From NCBI GenBank assembly GCA_020859685.1, contig JAJBVT010000100.1, positions 1 to 64,000 on the forward strand: 64,000 bases of DNA. Direction: 5' to 3'. Position 1 is the stretch's first letter; each line of letters starts with the position of its first letter. The translations under genes were made by a program, and so were the position numbers. Source of the stretch: Rikenellaceae bacterium (GTDB lineage: Bacteria > Bacteroidota > Bacteroidia > Bacteroidales > Rikenellaceae). Below the pieces are notes generated by a model, which had not been told where the DNA came from, ran no database searches, and worked only from the letters and a program-made list of their open reading frames with translations. Shown one piece after another: positions 44,479 through 54,733 of this stretch.

Positions 44479-44791
44479 GTAACGTACCGCGAACCGACCG
44501 GCGGCATGCCGGATACCCGTAATCCACCCGGGGACAGCAATATGATAACCGCAAAACATCTGCGGACACAAAGGTTCACATCGTGGATTTTTGCGTATCC
44601 CCGGCAGGAGCCAGCACTTCCGCAGGCAGACGGTACATAGGAATATTTAAGCGACTTCCTTATAATGAACCGATGGCGGACACTTTTTTACCGCACGCCA
44701 CACCGCTGTACGGGAATAATTACTACTTTTACAGGTTATTTGGAGAGACCCGTGCCGGAGGGCATCGGCGGATTAATTTACACATACGAAA
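44479..44791. other. intergenic region before secA
   Basis: About 310 bases with no convincing gene (an open frame at 44583-44801 has no features and overlaps secA). CCGGGGACAGCAATATG (near 44528) repeats part of the preceding terminator arm. It should contain the secA promoter, but no complete consensus match is seen. Confidence 0.4.
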
Positions 44792-47700
44792 ATGGATATA
44801 GTTTCAAAGATTATAAAGACGTTTTTCGGTACCAAGAGCGATAAGGACCGTAAAGAGATAGACCCGTACGTTAAGCAGATTCAGGCGGTCTACCCCGAGA
44901 TAGAGAAACTCACGAACGACGAGCTGAGGGAACGGGCGCAGGCGCTTCGCAAGGGTATAGCGGCCCATATCGAGGCGGACGAGCGCCGTATCGCCGAACT
45001 CAAGGAGCAGCTCGAACTCCCCGAGACATCGCTGGAGGACAAGGAGGAGATTTCGCGCGAGGTAGACAAACTGCTCCAGAAGATCGACGACGACATTGAG
45101 CAGAAACTCGACGAGATTCTGCCCGAAGCCTTCGCCATAATGAAGGATACCGCCCGGAGGTTCAAGGAGAACGATACGATAGAGGTAACGGCCACCCAAT
45201 TCGACCGTGACCTTGCGGCCACCAAGGATTTCGTTACAATCGAGGGCGACAAGGCTATATACAAAAACGAGTGGTCCGCGGGCGGCAACCTCGTGAAATG
45301 GGATATGGTGCACTACGACGTGCAGCTGTTCGGCGGGGTGGTCCTGCACAAGGGGCGTATCGCGGAGATGGCGACCGGGGAGGGTAAAACGCTCGTTGCG
45401 ACCCTTCCGGTGTTCCTGAACGCGCTTGCCGGGAAAGGGGTACACCTGGTGACGGTGAACGATTATCTGGCACGGAGGGACTCCGAGTGGATGGGTCCGA
45501 TGTATATGTTCCACGGCCTTGCGGTGGATTGTATAGACCGCCACCAGCCCAACTCCGAAGCGCGGCGCAAGGCCTATATGGCCGATATCACGTTCGGTAC
45601 CAACAACGAGTTCGGTTTCGACTACTTGAGGGATAACATGTCCATCCAGAGCGAGGACCTCGTTCAGCGCAAACACCACTTCGCGATTGTCGACGAGGTG
45701 GACTCAGTGCTTATCGACGACGCCCGGACGCCGCTCATCATCTCCGGTCCGGTGCCCAAGGGCGACGACCAGATGTTCGAGCAGTACCGCCCGCATATCG
45801 AACAGTTATTCAATATGCAGAAGAACCTCGTCACACAACTGCTGGCCGATGCCCGAAGGCTTATCGGCGAAGGCAAGACCGAGGAGGGCGGAGTTCTGCT
45901 CTACCGCGCCCACAAGGGCTTTCCGAAATACAAACCGCTTATAAAATACCTTAGCGAGCAGGGAATCCGGACCCTGATGCAGAAGACCGAGAACACCTAC
46001 ATGCAGGACAACAACCGCCGGATGCCTGAAATCACCGACGAGTTGTTCTTCGTTATAGAGGAGAAGATGAACTCGGTGGAGCTGACCGACAAGGGCCACG
46101 ACCTGCTCTCGTCGAAAATGGGCGAGGACCGCTTTTTCGTACTTCCCGACATAGGCAGCGAGGTGGCCGAGATAGAGCGGTCGGAAGCGACACCGGAAGA
46201 GAAGGCGGCCCGGAAAGACCAGGTAATCAACGACTACTCGGTAAAGACCGAGCGCGTCCACACCGTTAACCAGTTGCTCAAGGCATACAGCATGTTCGAG
46301 AAGGACGTGGAGTACGTGGTTATCGACAACAAGGTAAAGATTGTGGACGAGCAGACGGGCCGTATCATGGAGGGGCGCCGTTATTCGGACGGTCTGCATC
46401 AGGCAATCGAGGCCAAGGAGCGGGTAAAGGTGGAAGCCGCCACGCAGACCTTCGCGACCATCACACTCCAGAACTATTTCCGTATGTACCACAAGCTGGC
46501 CGGTATGACCGGTACGGCCGAGACGGAGGCGAGCGAGTTCTGGACCATCTACAAGCTCGACGTGGTGACGATTCCCACCAACCGGCCCATTATCCGTGAC
46601 GACCGCGACGACCTGATTTACAAGACTAAACGGGAAAAGTACAACGCGGTAATCGAGGAGATCGAGAGCCTTGTGGCCGAGGGCAGGCCGGTGCTGGTGG
46701 GTACCACCTCGGTTGAAATATCGGAACTCCTGAGCCGAATGCTAAAACTGCGCGGCATTAAGCATAACGTACTGAATGCCAAGCAGCACCAGTTGGAAGC
46801 GCAGATTGTGGCCGAAGCCGGACGCGCCGGGCAGGTGACCATCGCCACCAATATGGCCGGACGCGGTACCGACATCAAACTGACACCGGAGGTTAAAGAT
46901 GCCGGAGGGCTTGCCATCATAGGTACCGAGCGTCACGAATCGAGGCGGGTGGACCGCCAGCTCCGCGGCCGTGCCGGCCGTCAGGGGGACCCGGGTTCGT
47001 CGCAGTTCTACGTCTCGCTCGAGGACGACCTGATGCGTCTGTTCGGTTCCGAAAGGATTTCGAAGTGGATGGACCGCATGGGGCTGAAAGACGGCGAGTC
47101 GATTCAGGCCGGAATGATGTCGAGCGCCATCGAACGGGCGCAGAAAAAGGTGGAGGAGAACCACTTCGGCACCCGTAAACGCCTGCTGGAATACGACGAC
47201 GTGATGAACTCCCAGAGGGAGGTAATCTATACCCGTCGGCGTCACGCGTTGTACGGCGAACGGGTCGAGATAGATATCAACAACATCATGACCGACTTCG
47301 CCGAGTCGTTCGCCGACGCCTACATCGACGACGATTTCGAAAGCATGTCTTACGAACTTATCCGTCTCGCGGCCATACAACCGAGTTTTACGGAGGAGGA
47401 GTTTTCGAAGATGTCGAAGGGCGACTTCGCAGACAAGCTGATGCAGGAGTTCCGGCAGGCCTACCAGCGAAGGGCGGAGATGATAGCGGCCACGGCCAAA
47501 CCGGTTATCGAACGGATATACAAGGAGCAGGGCGTACAGTACGAGAATATATATATACCCATCACAGACGGACGGCTTGGATACAACGTGCCGGTCAACC
47601 TCAGGAAGGCCGTCGAGTCGGACTGTATGGAGATTTACAAGGTGTTCAGCAAACTGGTGATGCTCACCACCATAGACGATAACTGGCGCCAGCACCTGCG

Positions 47701-48082
47701 CGAAATGGACGACCTGCGCCAGAGCGTTCAGAACGCCACATACGAACAGAAGGACCCGCTCCTTATCTATAAATTCGAATCGTTCGAGCTGTTCCGCAAG
47801 ATGCTCGACAAGGTTAACCGCGAGGTTATCTCCATCCTCAACAAGGGATATATACCCGTGCGGGGTACCACCGAGGAGGAGATGAAGCAGCGGCGCGAGA
47901 ATAAGCCGAAGACCGATATGAGCAAACTCCAGGCCTCACGGATGGATGCCGCCCGTAACGCAGGCGCCGCCGACCGCGGCAAGCCCGCACCGGCGCAGGC
48001 CCAGCCCAAAGTGGGCCGGAACGACCCGTGCCCCTGCGGCAGCGGCAAGAAGTACAAGCAGTGTCACGGTAAGGGCGCGTAA
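44792..48082 (+). CDS. secA: preprotein translocase ATPase SecA
   Basis: 1096 residues, the long Bacteroidota form. Motor domain 1 with Walker [18 protein letters not shown] and [16 protein letters not shown], the preprotein-crosslinking domain, motor domain 2 ([32 protein letters not shown]), helical scaffold, and the C-terminal zinc motif [14 protein letters not shown]. An N-terminal insertion rich in charged coiled coil (residues 45-105) is typical of the phylum. It drives proteins through SecYEG. Monocistronic, with its own terminator. Confidence 0.98.
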   Translation: MDIVSKIIKTFFGTKSDKDRKEIDPYVKQIQAVYPEIEKLTNDELRERAQALRKGIAAHIEADERRIAELKEQLELPETSLEDKEEISREVDKLLQKIDDDIEQKLDEILPEAFAIMKDTARRFKENDTIEVTATQFDRDLAATKDFVTIEGDKAIYKNEWSAGGNLVKWDMVHYDVQLFGGVVLHKGRIAEMATGEGKTLVATLPVFLNALAGKGVHLVTVNDYLARRDSEWMGPMYMFHGLAVDCIDRHQPNSEARRKAYMADITFGTNNEFGFDYLRDNMSIQSEDLVQRKHHFAIVDEVDSVLIDDARTPLIISGPVPKGDDQMFEQYRPHIEQLFNMQKNLVTQLLADARRLIGEGKTEEGGVLLYRAHKGFPKYKPLIKYLSEQGIRTLMQKTENTYMQDNNRRMPEITDELFFVIEEKMNSVELTDKGHDLLSSKMGEDRFFVLPDIGSEVAEIERSEATPEEKAARKDQVINDYSVKTERVHTVNQLLKAYSMFEKDVEYVVIDNKVKIVDEQTGRIMEGRRYSDGLHQAIEAKERVKVEAATQTFATITLQNYFRMYHKLAGMTGTAETEASEFWTIYKLDVVTIPTNRPIIRDDRDDLIYKTKREKYNAVIEEIESLVAEGRPVLVGTTSVEISELLSRMLKLRGIKHNVLNAKQHQLEAQIVAEAGRAGQVTIATNMAGRGTDIKLTPEVKDAGGLAIIGTERHESRRVDRQLRGRAGRQGDPGSSQFYVSLEDDLMRLFGSERISKWMDRMGLKDGESIQAGMMSSAIERAQKKVEENHFGTRKRLLEYDDVMNSQREVIYTRRRHALYGERVEIDINNIMTDFAESFADAYIDDDFESMSYELIRLAAIQPSFTEEEFSKMSKGDFADKLMQEFRQAYQRRAEMIAATAKPVIERIYKEQGVQYENIYIPITDGRLGYNVPVNLRKAVESDCMEIYKVFSKLVMLTTIDDNWRQHLREMDDLRQSVQNATYEQKDPLLIYKFESFELFRKMLDKVNREVISILNKGYIPVRGTTEEEMKQRRENKPKTDMSKLQASRMDAARNAGAADRGKPAPAQAQPKVGRNDPCPCGSGKKYKQCHGKGA

Positions 48083-48142
48083 TTTTACACCCGAACCGGA
48101 CAATAAGCGGAGTGCGGTCCGGGCCTTTCGTCGCACAATATA

Positions 48143-48179
48143 AATCCGGGAATACCTGTCGGTTATTCCCGGATTTTTT
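48143..48179 (+). terminator. secA terminator
   Basis: AATCCGGGAATA pairs with TATTCCCGGATT, followed by TTTTTATTT, about 60 bases after the stop codon. Confidence 0.9.
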
Positions 48180-48271
48180 ATTTCCGTACGGGTTAATGGG
48201 TCAAATCGGCCAGTGAAACGTGCCTCCCTGGAACTTCCGACAGATTATTTGTCATTTTGACCGGACCCTAC

Positions 48272-49060
48272 CTATACCTCTACCGCGACCTTCCCGGCCG
48301 GGGTTTCCTGTGCGAACGGGGTTTCGCCGTGGATTAATAGCGTCTTACCCGGTTCCAGCATCAGAGCTTCGATGCCGATGCGGGTAACCGTATCGACGAA
48401 CGGACGCGGGTCGGCGGTATCCTTCTCGAAGAGGCCGTAGTTCGTAGGCAGGGCCACCTTGGGTTCCAGTGCACGGACCATCCGGAAAGCATCCACATCG
48501 TCCATACAGCCGTTACGGCCGTTTATACAGATGGCCATAACGTCCGGCGAACCGCCGAGGGCACTGCGAACCGACGTCACGATGCTTTCGTCCCGCCGTG
48601 TGTCGCCACTGATATAGATACGGAACCCGTTGGCCGTGACGGCCAACCCGATAGCGTCGGCATCGGTATGGACCGCCTTAACGGCCCGTACCCGGATGCC
48701 TTCGTACGAAAAGGTGGTCTCGCCCGGGGTAAGGGTTATAGTGCGGGCCGGGTTGAACCCGAGCCTGCGGCAATGGGCGATGATGCTTTTGGGCCCTAAT
48801 ATGGCGCAATTATGACAAAACTTATAGAGTTGAAGCATCGTTTCCTCGTCGAAATGGTCGGGATGGTCGTGCGTTACGCACACCATATCGGGCTTAATCT
48901 CCTCGGCCGAAAACGGCGGCGGGAAACTGCGTTTCATTCCCCCGGCCCGCAGGCTGTCCGACAAATACGGGTCGACCGCTATCCTCACTCCCCCGGTATC
49001 GAGCAGGAAGCCTCCCTGCCCGAGCCAGGTTATCCCTAACTCACTATTGCTCGAAATCAT
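48272..49060 (-). CDS. MBL-fold metallo-hydrolase (UlaG-like)
   Basis: 262 residues. The zinc motif is VCVTHDHPDHFDEE; also ITWLGQGGFLLDTGGVRIAV, AVKAVHTDADAIGLAV, IYISGDTRRDE and LPTNYGLFE. This is the UlaG/L-ascorbate-6-phosphate lactonase-like branch of the metallo-beta-lactamase fold. Nothing nearby indicates ascorbate use, so the substrate is open. Confidence 0.9.
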   Translation of the reverse strand: MISSNSELGITWLGQGGFLLDTGGVRIAVDPYLSDSLRAGGMKRSFPPPFSAEEIKPDMVCVTHDHPDHFDEETMLQLYKFCHNCAILGPKSIIAHCRRLGFNPARTITLTPGETTFSYEGIRVRAVKAVHTDADAIGLAVTANGFRIYISGDTRRDESIVTSVRSALGGSPDVMAICINGRNGCMDDVDAFRMVRALEPKVALPTNYGLFEKDTADPRPFVDTVTRIGIEALMLEPGKTLLIHGETPFAQETPAGKVAVEV

Positions 49061-49439
49061 TATTTAACTAAGGTATGGTACGTAAAAAACTATCCCTGAA
49101 ATGCCCCTGCACGGCATTTTGGTAAGTCTGTTATTACATAATCCGTACCATTCGGCAGGCCAGACCGGCGGCGGGAAAAACGGGATGTAACCGGACGGCC
49201 CGAGGGGACCGCGAAGAGCGCGGAGGCGGCCCGTGTATAACACACACAGCCACCTTATTAAGCCGGAAAGACAATCGGGGTAATATACAAAAAGGATAAA
49301 ATGCGGTTTTTAATTTCTCCGAGAATGGGCGGAAAGGACACCGCGATATATCACCCGGACGGGCCGTATAACGGTTTATATCTGTTTCACAGAGATTAGA
49401 ATGCCGATAATTTTGAACGTACCCGGATACCGGTAACTG
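49061..49439. other. intergenic region, no clear gene
   Basis: About 380 bases. It contains a small hairpin CCGCG-aagag-CGCGG (near 49209) and a 32-codon open frame (49301-49399, plus, MRFLISPRMGGKDTAIYH...) preceded by AT-rich sequence. The frame cannot be supported by homology and is not called as a gene. Confidence 0.35.
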
Positions 49440-50213
49440 CTAATCCACCACGGGTTTACGAACCAGATAGACAATATCGTTGCCGAGAGCGTAATGGTCG
49501 GCTTCGGCCGGGTCGAGGGCTGCGGCGTAATCTATCGCTTCGACCCGGAATCCGGCCTGCCGCAGCCGGTCGGGGTAATCTTCGCCGTATTCGCGCATGT
49601 GGTCGGCCTGCCCGTAGGCCGCGTAACGCTTGGCCGGAGTATCGAGCGAAGGGTCCTCCCGGGTAACGGCCAAGCCCCGAACCACGGGCGACAGGAAAAT
49701 CCCCCACCCGCCCGGTTTCATTACCCGACAGAGCTCGGCCATCGCGCGTCTGTCGTCCTCCACATGTTCGAGGATATGGTTGCAGAAAATCACATCGAAA
49801 GTATCCGGACCGAAGGGTATCCGCTGAACATCCATCTTTACCTTTGCCAGCGGGCTTTCGAGGTCGGCGGTGACGTACTGCCCGTCGAGAAGCCGGTCGA
49901 ACTTGCGCATAAAGCACCTCTCCGGGGCAATGTGGAGCACCAGCGGCCGGGACTCGAAGAAGTCGGTTTCACGACGCAGGTAGACCCACATCAGACGGTG
50001 ACGCTCCAGCGAAAGACACGAGGGGCAAAGGGCGTTATCGCGCACTTGAGAGTAACCGTACGGCATAAATTTACGCAGGCCCTTGCCGCAAACCGGGCAG
50101 CGGTAACGCGTGCCGGAGTAAAAAAGGGCAGCGACAGGCGTGAGGAGGTGGACAACCTTCTGAAGGACCGGCCGCGGTACACTGTTCAGTATGTAGCGAA
50201 TCAGTTTTTTCAT
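49440..50213 (-). CDS. zinc-ribbon class I SAM-dependent methyltransferase
   Basis: 257 residues. The N-terminal zinc ribbon (YRCPVCGKGLRKFM ... NALCPSCLSLERHRLMW, about residues 37-77) precedes a Rossmann methyltransferase: LVLHIAPERCFMRKF, YVTADLESPLAKVKMDV, FDVIFCNHILEHVEDDRRAM and LCRVMKPGGWGIFLSPV. The substrate is unknown; related two-domain proteins occur near envelope or sugar-modification genes, but none is next to it. Monocistronic. Confidence 0.9.
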   Translation of the reverse strand: MKKLIRYILNSVPRPVLQKVVHLLTPVAALFYSGTRYRCPVCGKGLRKFMPYGYSQVRDNALCPSCLSLERHRLMWVYLRRETDFFESRPLVLHIAPERCFMRKFDRLLDGQYVTADLESPLAKVKMDVQRIPFGPDTFDVIFCNHILEHVEDDRRAMAELCRVMKPGGWGIFLSPVVRGLAVTREDPSLDTPAKRYAAYGQADHMREYGEDYPDRLRQAGFRVEAIDYAAALDPAEADHYALGNDIVYLVRKPVVD

Positions 50214-50440
50214 ATTCTTTCATCCGCATAGGGCGGACGACTTTCACTGCAATTGCTTCCTAAGAAGCGATATCCGAAACCGTCTCCTCAGCCAGAAACC
50301 GATATCGTTTCTCCAAACCGATTATAACCGCACTTCCAAAAAGAGAACCCGTCCGGCAGATACAGAGTACACCTATTATATATAGGTTCCCGGAGCGTAG
50401 AGAATCCGTCTATAATCTACCCGCAAGGCTGACGGATATC

Positions 50441-50650
50441 TCAGCCCTTCTCTCCGGGCTCTTCCCGCAGGACCTTGGCCACATCCTCCTCGGCCTTACG
50501 CAGCTTCTCGCGGCACATAGAAATGAGTTCGGTAGCACGTTTCACCTGCGCGGCGAGGCCGTCTATATCGACCTGTTCGTTATTGAAACTGTCGAGTATC
50601 CTCTCTATCTCGGCTATGGCCTCGGCATAACCCGGAGTATTGGTATCCAT
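50441..50650 (-). CDS. xseB: exodeoxyribonuclease VII small subunit
   Basis: 69 residues, one helical XseB domain: YAEAIAEIERILDSFNN, IDGLAAQVKRATELISMC and KLRKAEEDVAKVL. It binds XseA to form the exonuclease that digests single-stranded DNA in repair. It lies 88 bases after xseA on the same strand. Confidence 0.94.
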   Translation of the reverse strand: MDTNTPGYAEAIAEIERILDSFNNEQVDIDGLAAQVKRATELISMCREKLRKAEEDVAKVLREEPGEKG

Positions 50651-50738
50651 ATTTAATAGTTTTATATGACCGCGGACAGGACGCCCCGGCCAGACCGGGT
50701 TTCTGCATACCTTCCCGCAGACTTATTCACACTTCACT

Positions 50739-52049
50739 TTATTTACCGGTTTTTTCTACCCGTGCGGCCACCTCACCCCGATGGAGCCTGATTTCGAGCA
50801 GTCCGCCGGGCGAAACCTGTGCGGCATCGGTTACCGCCCGACCGCCGCTTCGCACGACGGCGAAGCCGAGCGCGAGAATCTTTGCCGGGTCCCGGCTCTC
50901 CACAAGCTGCGTCAGGCTTTCCAGTTTTGCTCTGTTGGCCCCCAGCAATACCGAACTGCGGCCGCGGATACTTCCTGCAAGACCCTCCAGCCGGTAGCTT
51001 CGCGCCGAGAGGCACTGGTGGGATGCCCGGCTAATACCGGCCAGCAGACGCTCCAACCGCATATCGACCGACCGTGTAAGCCCGGACGAGGTACGGGCCA
51101 GCCGGTAACCGGCCTCCCGCAGGTTTCGCGACTCCTGCTCAAGCACCCCCACGGCCAGTGCGAGTATATCCCCGCGGGCCGCCACCAGCCATGAATCGAC
51201 CGCCTCCATCGCATCCACAAGGAACCCCGCCACGGCGGTTGGCGTCTTGAGAGCCACCGCGGCCACGAGGTCCGCTATGCTCCGGTCCTTGTCGTGGCCG
51301 ATACCGGTTACCACGGGAAGTGGGAACTGTGCCACGTGGCAGCTAAGGCGGTAAGAGTCGAAAGCGGCAAGGTCGCTCTGCGAGCCCCCGCCCCTTATGA
51401 TTATAACAGCGTCGAAGTCGTCGAGCCGCTCACATATCCGCCCCAGCGCGGCGATTACCGAATCCTCCGTACCGTGGCCCTGCATAACGGCGTCGAACAG
51501 CTCCACCCGGAACCGGAAAGGAGAGCGGCCCAGCTCGTTCATAAAATCCTGATAACCGGCCGCGTTTCGCGAAGAAACCACTGCAATTCTCTGCGGCACC
51601 CCGGGAAACGGCAGGCCACGGTTCATATCGTAAACCCCCTCCTCCTGTAACCGGGCGATGGTTTTCTGCCGTTCACGCTCCAGGTCGCCCAGCGTATAGA
51701 GCGGGTCTATGTCCGATACTACAAGCGAGAGACCGTACAACTCATGATAACTCACCGAAACCTTTACCAGCACGTTCATCCCGGCGGCAAGTTCCGACCC
51801 GGTCTCGCTTCGGAAATAGGACGAGACCATCCCGTACCGGTTACGCCATATCACCGCCGAAGCCTTGGCACACGGGATACCGTTGTCCCCGCCCTTTTCG
51901 ACCAGCTCCAGATAGCAATGGCCCGAATAATTCACCTTGATTTCGCTGATTTCGGCCGTAATCCAGCACGGCAGCGGCAAAGCCGCCTCCAGACTGCGTT
52001 TAATCAGGGATTGGAGTTTACTTAAAGATATGTGTTTCGTGGCGGCCAA
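50739..52049 (-). CDS. xseA: exodeoxyribonuclease VII large subunit
   Basis: 436 residues. N-terminal OB fold (HISLSKLQSLIKRSLEAA, CWITAEISEIKVNYSGHCYL), then the catalytic domain (PFPGVPQRIAVVSSRNAAGYQDF, VIIIRGGGSQSDLAAFD, PVVTGIGHDKDRSIADLVA, KTPTAVAGFLVD), coiled coil, and the C-terminal ARGYAVVR-like segment (ILALGFAVVRSGGRAV). It degrades single-stranded DNA from both ends with XseB. Confidence 0.97.
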   Translation of the reverse strand: MAATKHISLSKLQSLIKRSLEAALPLPCWITAEISEIKVNYSGHCYLELVEKGGDNGIPCAKASAVIWRNRYGMVSSYFRSETGSELAAGMNVLVKVSVSYHELYGLSLVVSDIDPLYTLGDLERERQKTIARLQEEGVYDMNRGLPFPGVPQRIAVVSSRNAAGYQDFMNELGRSPFRFRVELFDAVMQGHGTEDSVIAALGRICERLDDFDAVIIIRGGGSQSDLAAFDSYRLSCHVAQFPLPVVTGIGHDKDRSIADLVAAVALKTPTAVAGFLVDAMEAVDSWLVAARGDILALAVGVLEQESRNLREAGYRLARTSSGLTRSVDMRLERLLAGISRASHQCLSARSYRLEGLAGSIRGRSSVLLGANRAKLESLTQLVESRDPAKILALGFAVVRSGGRAVTDAAQVSPGGLLEIRLHRGEVAARVEKTGK

Positions 52050-52166
52050 AGGGTACTTTTATCTTAGCGGGCAATAAAATAAGGTATTCCTGCGAAATAC
52101 CTTTTGACAAATTTTCTTTTTCTCTTCACAAATTTACCGCAAATCCGGCAATTCGGGAAATTCGGT

Positions 52167-52197
52167 TTTGCCGGGACAGGTCGGGCTGTTATATTTG
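52167..52197 (+). promoter_or_regulatory. promoter of the candidate small RNA
   Basis: TTTG (52167-52170), exactly 19 bases, TATATTTG (52190-52197): a perfect match to the Bacteroidetes consensus, with no gene start within 370 bases downstream. Confidence 0.75.
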
Positions 52198-52203
52198 TAA
52201 CAC

Positions 52204-52357
52204 GGAAAAGGACGAAATACACAGGTCGGAACCAAACCCCCTAAAGATACGGTTTTCGATTGAAAAATTTGGACTCTGAAGCAAATTTCCGTAAAAGTAT
52301 AATATTATTATAACCCCTATCCAATCTGTGCGGCCCCTTATTAAGGGCCGCTTTTTT
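52204..52357 (+). ncRNA. candidate small RNA upstream of prfA
   Basis: The stretch between the perfect promoter and a strong terminator is about 150 bases, with no open frame of note. It can form AAATTTG (52266-52272)/CAAATTT (52283-52289) and ends in GCGGCCC/GGGCCGC plus six T residues. No known RNA family recognised. Target unknown; a regulatory sRNA or a short leader that is attenuated before prfA are the options. Confidence 0.5.
52329..52357 (+). terminator. terminator of the candidate small RNA
   Basis: GCGGCCC-cttattaa-GGGCCGC followed by TTTTTTG. Confidence 0.92.
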
Positions 52358-52575
52358 GTTATATTATATCGGTGTGTAATCGATTCCTTACGGCCGACTT
52401 ATTGCGGCTCCTGCACAGACAGGATAAAACGACTCCTTCAGTGGCTTGTTCCCGGTATACGGCATAATCCCCGCCATCCGGTACCGGAAAACCGGTACAT
52501 TCGCGCGGATAACCAGGCGAGGGGTGGAAACCGCTTCAAAATAATCGTTATCTTTGTGTCCCAAAGAAAATAATC

Positions 52576-53664
52576 ATGGCAGACAACAATATACTGGCCC
52601 GTCTCGAAGGGCTGAAACTGAAATACGAGGAGATAGGGCAGCAAATGACAGACCCGGAAGTGGTCAACGATATGAGCCGCTTCATACCCCTCAACAAGGA
52701 ATATAAGGAACTCCAGCCCATAATCGAGGCCAGCGAGAGTTACCGCCTCGCCGTTGCCAACCTTCAGGAAGCCAAAGATATCCTGTCGAACGAAAAGGAC
52801 GAGGAGATGCGCGAAATGGCCCGCGAGGAGGTTGCGGAGCTGGAACCGCGTATCGAACGGCTCGAAGAGGAGATTAAGCTGCTGATGATTCCGAAGGACC
52901 CGCAGGACGAAAAGAACGCCATTCTCGAAATCCGTGGCGGCACGGGCGGCGACGAAGCGGCTATCTTTGCGGGCGACCTGTTCCGGATGTATACCAAATA
53001 TATCGAGCGCAAAGGCTGGCGTTACGAGATAAACAATATGAGCGAGGGGGCAGCCGGGGGGTTCAAGGAGGTGGTGCTAAAAGTGAGCGGCGACAATGTT
53101 TACGGCACACTGAAATACGAATCGGGTGTACACCGCGTTCAGCGCGTTCCCCAGACCGAAACGCAGGGCCGGGTACACACCTCGGCCGCGTCGGTAGCCG
53201 TACTGCCCGAAGCGGAGGAGTTCGATATAGAGCTGAACATGAACGATATCCGCAAGGATACATACTGCTCCTCGGGTCCGGGCGGCCAGTCGGTAAATAC
53301 CACCTACTCTGCCGTGCGTCTTACGCATATCCCTACCGGCATCGTGGTGCAATGTCAGGACCAGAAATCTCAATTAAAGAACTTCGACAAGGCGCTGGAG
53401 GAACTGCGCACGAGGATTTTCAACCTCGAGTATGCCAAATATCTCGACGAGATTGCGGGCAAGCGCAAAACCATGGTCTCCACGGGGGACCGCAGCGCGA
53501 AGATACGCACCTACAACTATCCGCAGGGCCGAATCACCGACCACCGTATAAATTACACGGTCTATAACCTTTCGGCGTTTATGGACGGGGATATTCAGGA
53601 TGTGATAGACCAGTTGATAGTGGCCGAGAATGCAGAAAGGCTCAAGGAGAGCGAATTGGGTTAG
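52576..53664 (+). CDS. prfA: peptide chain release factor 1
   Basis: 362 residues. Domain 1 helices (ILARLEGLKLKYEEIGQQM), codon-recognition domain with HRVQRVPQTETQGRVHTS (the PxT tripeptide that reads UAA/UAG) and the catalytic GGQ in CSSGPGGQSVNTTYSAVRLT. It frees finished peptides at UAA and UAG. Its intact PxT and GGQ motifs mean UAG is recognised as stop in this organism, which matters for the two UAG-interrupted genes. pyrF follows on the same strand. Confidence 0.98.
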   Translation: MADNNILARLEGLKLKYEEIGQQMTDPEVVNDMSRFIPLNKEYKELQPIIEASESYRLAVANLQEAKDILSNEKDEEMREMAREEVAELEPRIERLEEEIKLLMIPKDPQDEKNAILEIRGGTGGDEAAIFAGDLFRMYTKYIERKGWRYEINNMSEGAAGGFKEVVLKVSGDNVYGTLKYESGVHRVQRVPQTETQGRVHTSAASVAVLPEAEEFDIELNMNDIRKDTYCSSGPGGQSVNTTYSAVRLTHIPTGIVVQCQDQKSQLKNFDKALEELRTRIFNLEYAKYLDEIAGKRKTMVSTGDRSAKIRTYNYPQGRITDHRINYTVYNLSAFMDGDIQDVIDQLIVAENAERLKESELG

Positions 53665-53730
53665 CCCTAATTCTCTTAGAGGGCACTTTCGCAGTAAGAT
53701 ACGGGAAAGTATTACTTCCCGGTATTGCAT

Positions 53731-53750
53731 CATTGTGTGCGCACACAATG
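53731..53750. repeat. perfect 20-bp palindrome
   Basis: CATTGTGTGCGCACACAATG is fully self-complementary, located 60-80 bases before pyrF. An imperfect inverted repeat (ACGGGAA...TTCCCGG, 53701-53722) precedes it. A protein-binding operator or a prfA terminator (T residues follow at 53755) are both possible. Confidence 0.7.
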
Positions 53751-53808
53751 AATGTTTTTATAGCCCACTGCCGGTTTCGGTTGTCTTTCATTTAAAATAG
53801 ATATTGTA

Positions 53809-54633
53809 ATGACGGCTCGACAACTTACCCAAGCCATTCTGGCAAAAAGGAGCTTTCTGTGCGTCGGTCTGGATACCGATTTGCGCAAAACACCGGAATG
53901 CCTCCGTGATGCGGAAGATCCGCAGTTCAGCTTCAACAAGGCCATTATCGATGCCACAGCCCCCTATACGGTATGTTACAAGCCCAATCTCGCATTCTAC
54001 GAAGAGAACGGCGCCCGGGGATGGGAGAGTTTCGAAAGGACCTGCCGCTATATTCGGGAGAACCATCCGGATATATTTATTATCGCCGACGCAAAGCGCG
54101 GCGATATCGGTAATACTTCGGGGATGTACGCCCGCGCGTTTTTCGAACAGGGGTCGGTGGACGCGGTTACCCTCTCCCCATACATGGGCCGTGATACGGT
54201 CGAGCCGTTTCTCCGATATGCGGGCAAGTGGGCAGTAATACTGGCCCTGACCTCCAATCCGAGTGCGGACGATTTTGAAACACTGCCACTCGCGGACGGC
54301 TGGATGCTGTACGAAACGGTCCTCGAAACCGCTTCCGGATGGGGTACGGTCGACAATACGATGTTCGTGGTGGGCGCTACGAAATCCGAAATGCTCTCCT
54401 CGGTCCGCCGAATAGTGCCGGACCACTTCCTGCTCGTACCCGGTGTGGGTGCGCAGGGTGGCAGCCTCGAAGAGGTGGCCCGTCACGGCATGAACGCCGG
54501 ATGCGGCCTTCTGGTAAACTCGTCCCGCGCTATAATCTACGCGGACGGTACGGCGAGCTTCGCGGCTACGGCAGGTACCAAGGCCCGGGAAGTACAGCAG
54601 GAGATGGACGCACTGCTGGAGAGATTTCTTTGA
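53809..54633 (+). CDS. pyrF: orotidine 5'-phosphate decarboxylase
   Basis: 274 residues, the longer subfamily. LCVGLDTDLRKTPECL, YKPNLAFYEENG, IIADAKRGDIGNTSGMYA (catalytic Lys and Asp), VTLSPYMGRDTVEPFL and LVPGVGAQGGSLEEV. It makes UMP, the last step of pyrimidine synthesis. It lies 144 bases behind prfA on the same strand. Confidence 0.97.
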   Translation: MTARQLTQAILAKRSFLCVGLDTDLRKTPECLRDAEDPQFSFNKAIIDATAPYTVCYKPNLAFYEENGARGWESFERTCRYIRENHPDIFIIADAKRGDIGNTSGMYARAFFEQGSVDAVTLSPYMGRDTVEPFLRYAGKWAVILALTSNPSADDFETLPLADGWMLYETVLETASGWGTVDNTMFVVGATKSEMLSSVRRIVPDHFLLVPGVGAQGGSLEEVARHGMNAGCGLLVNSSRAIIYADGTASFAATAGTKAREVQQEMDALLERFL

Positions 54634-54733
54634 TTATTTCCTGAAAGGGGTAGTTTTCACAGGGCCTTTCATTCAGAATTTATAGTTATTTTAGTTCCAT
54701 CCCCCCTTATATTAGGGGGTAGCTTTGAAAATT

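Larger units (their letters stand above)
52050..52575. other. intergenic region carrying a candidate small RNA
   Basis: 525 bases between xseA and prfA, divergent. A strong promoter, a structured stretch and a terminator on the plus strand occupy 52167-52357 (listed separately). AAGGTATTcctgcgAAATACCTT (52081-52103) is a further hairpin. Confidence 0.6.

Noticed and set aside
44583..44801. Small gene before secA
   Set aside because: No motif, overlaps the secA start, and the region looks like promoter DNA.
49301..49399. 32-codon frame in the gene-free stretch after the UlaG-like gene
   Set aside because: Too short to support without homology or expression data.
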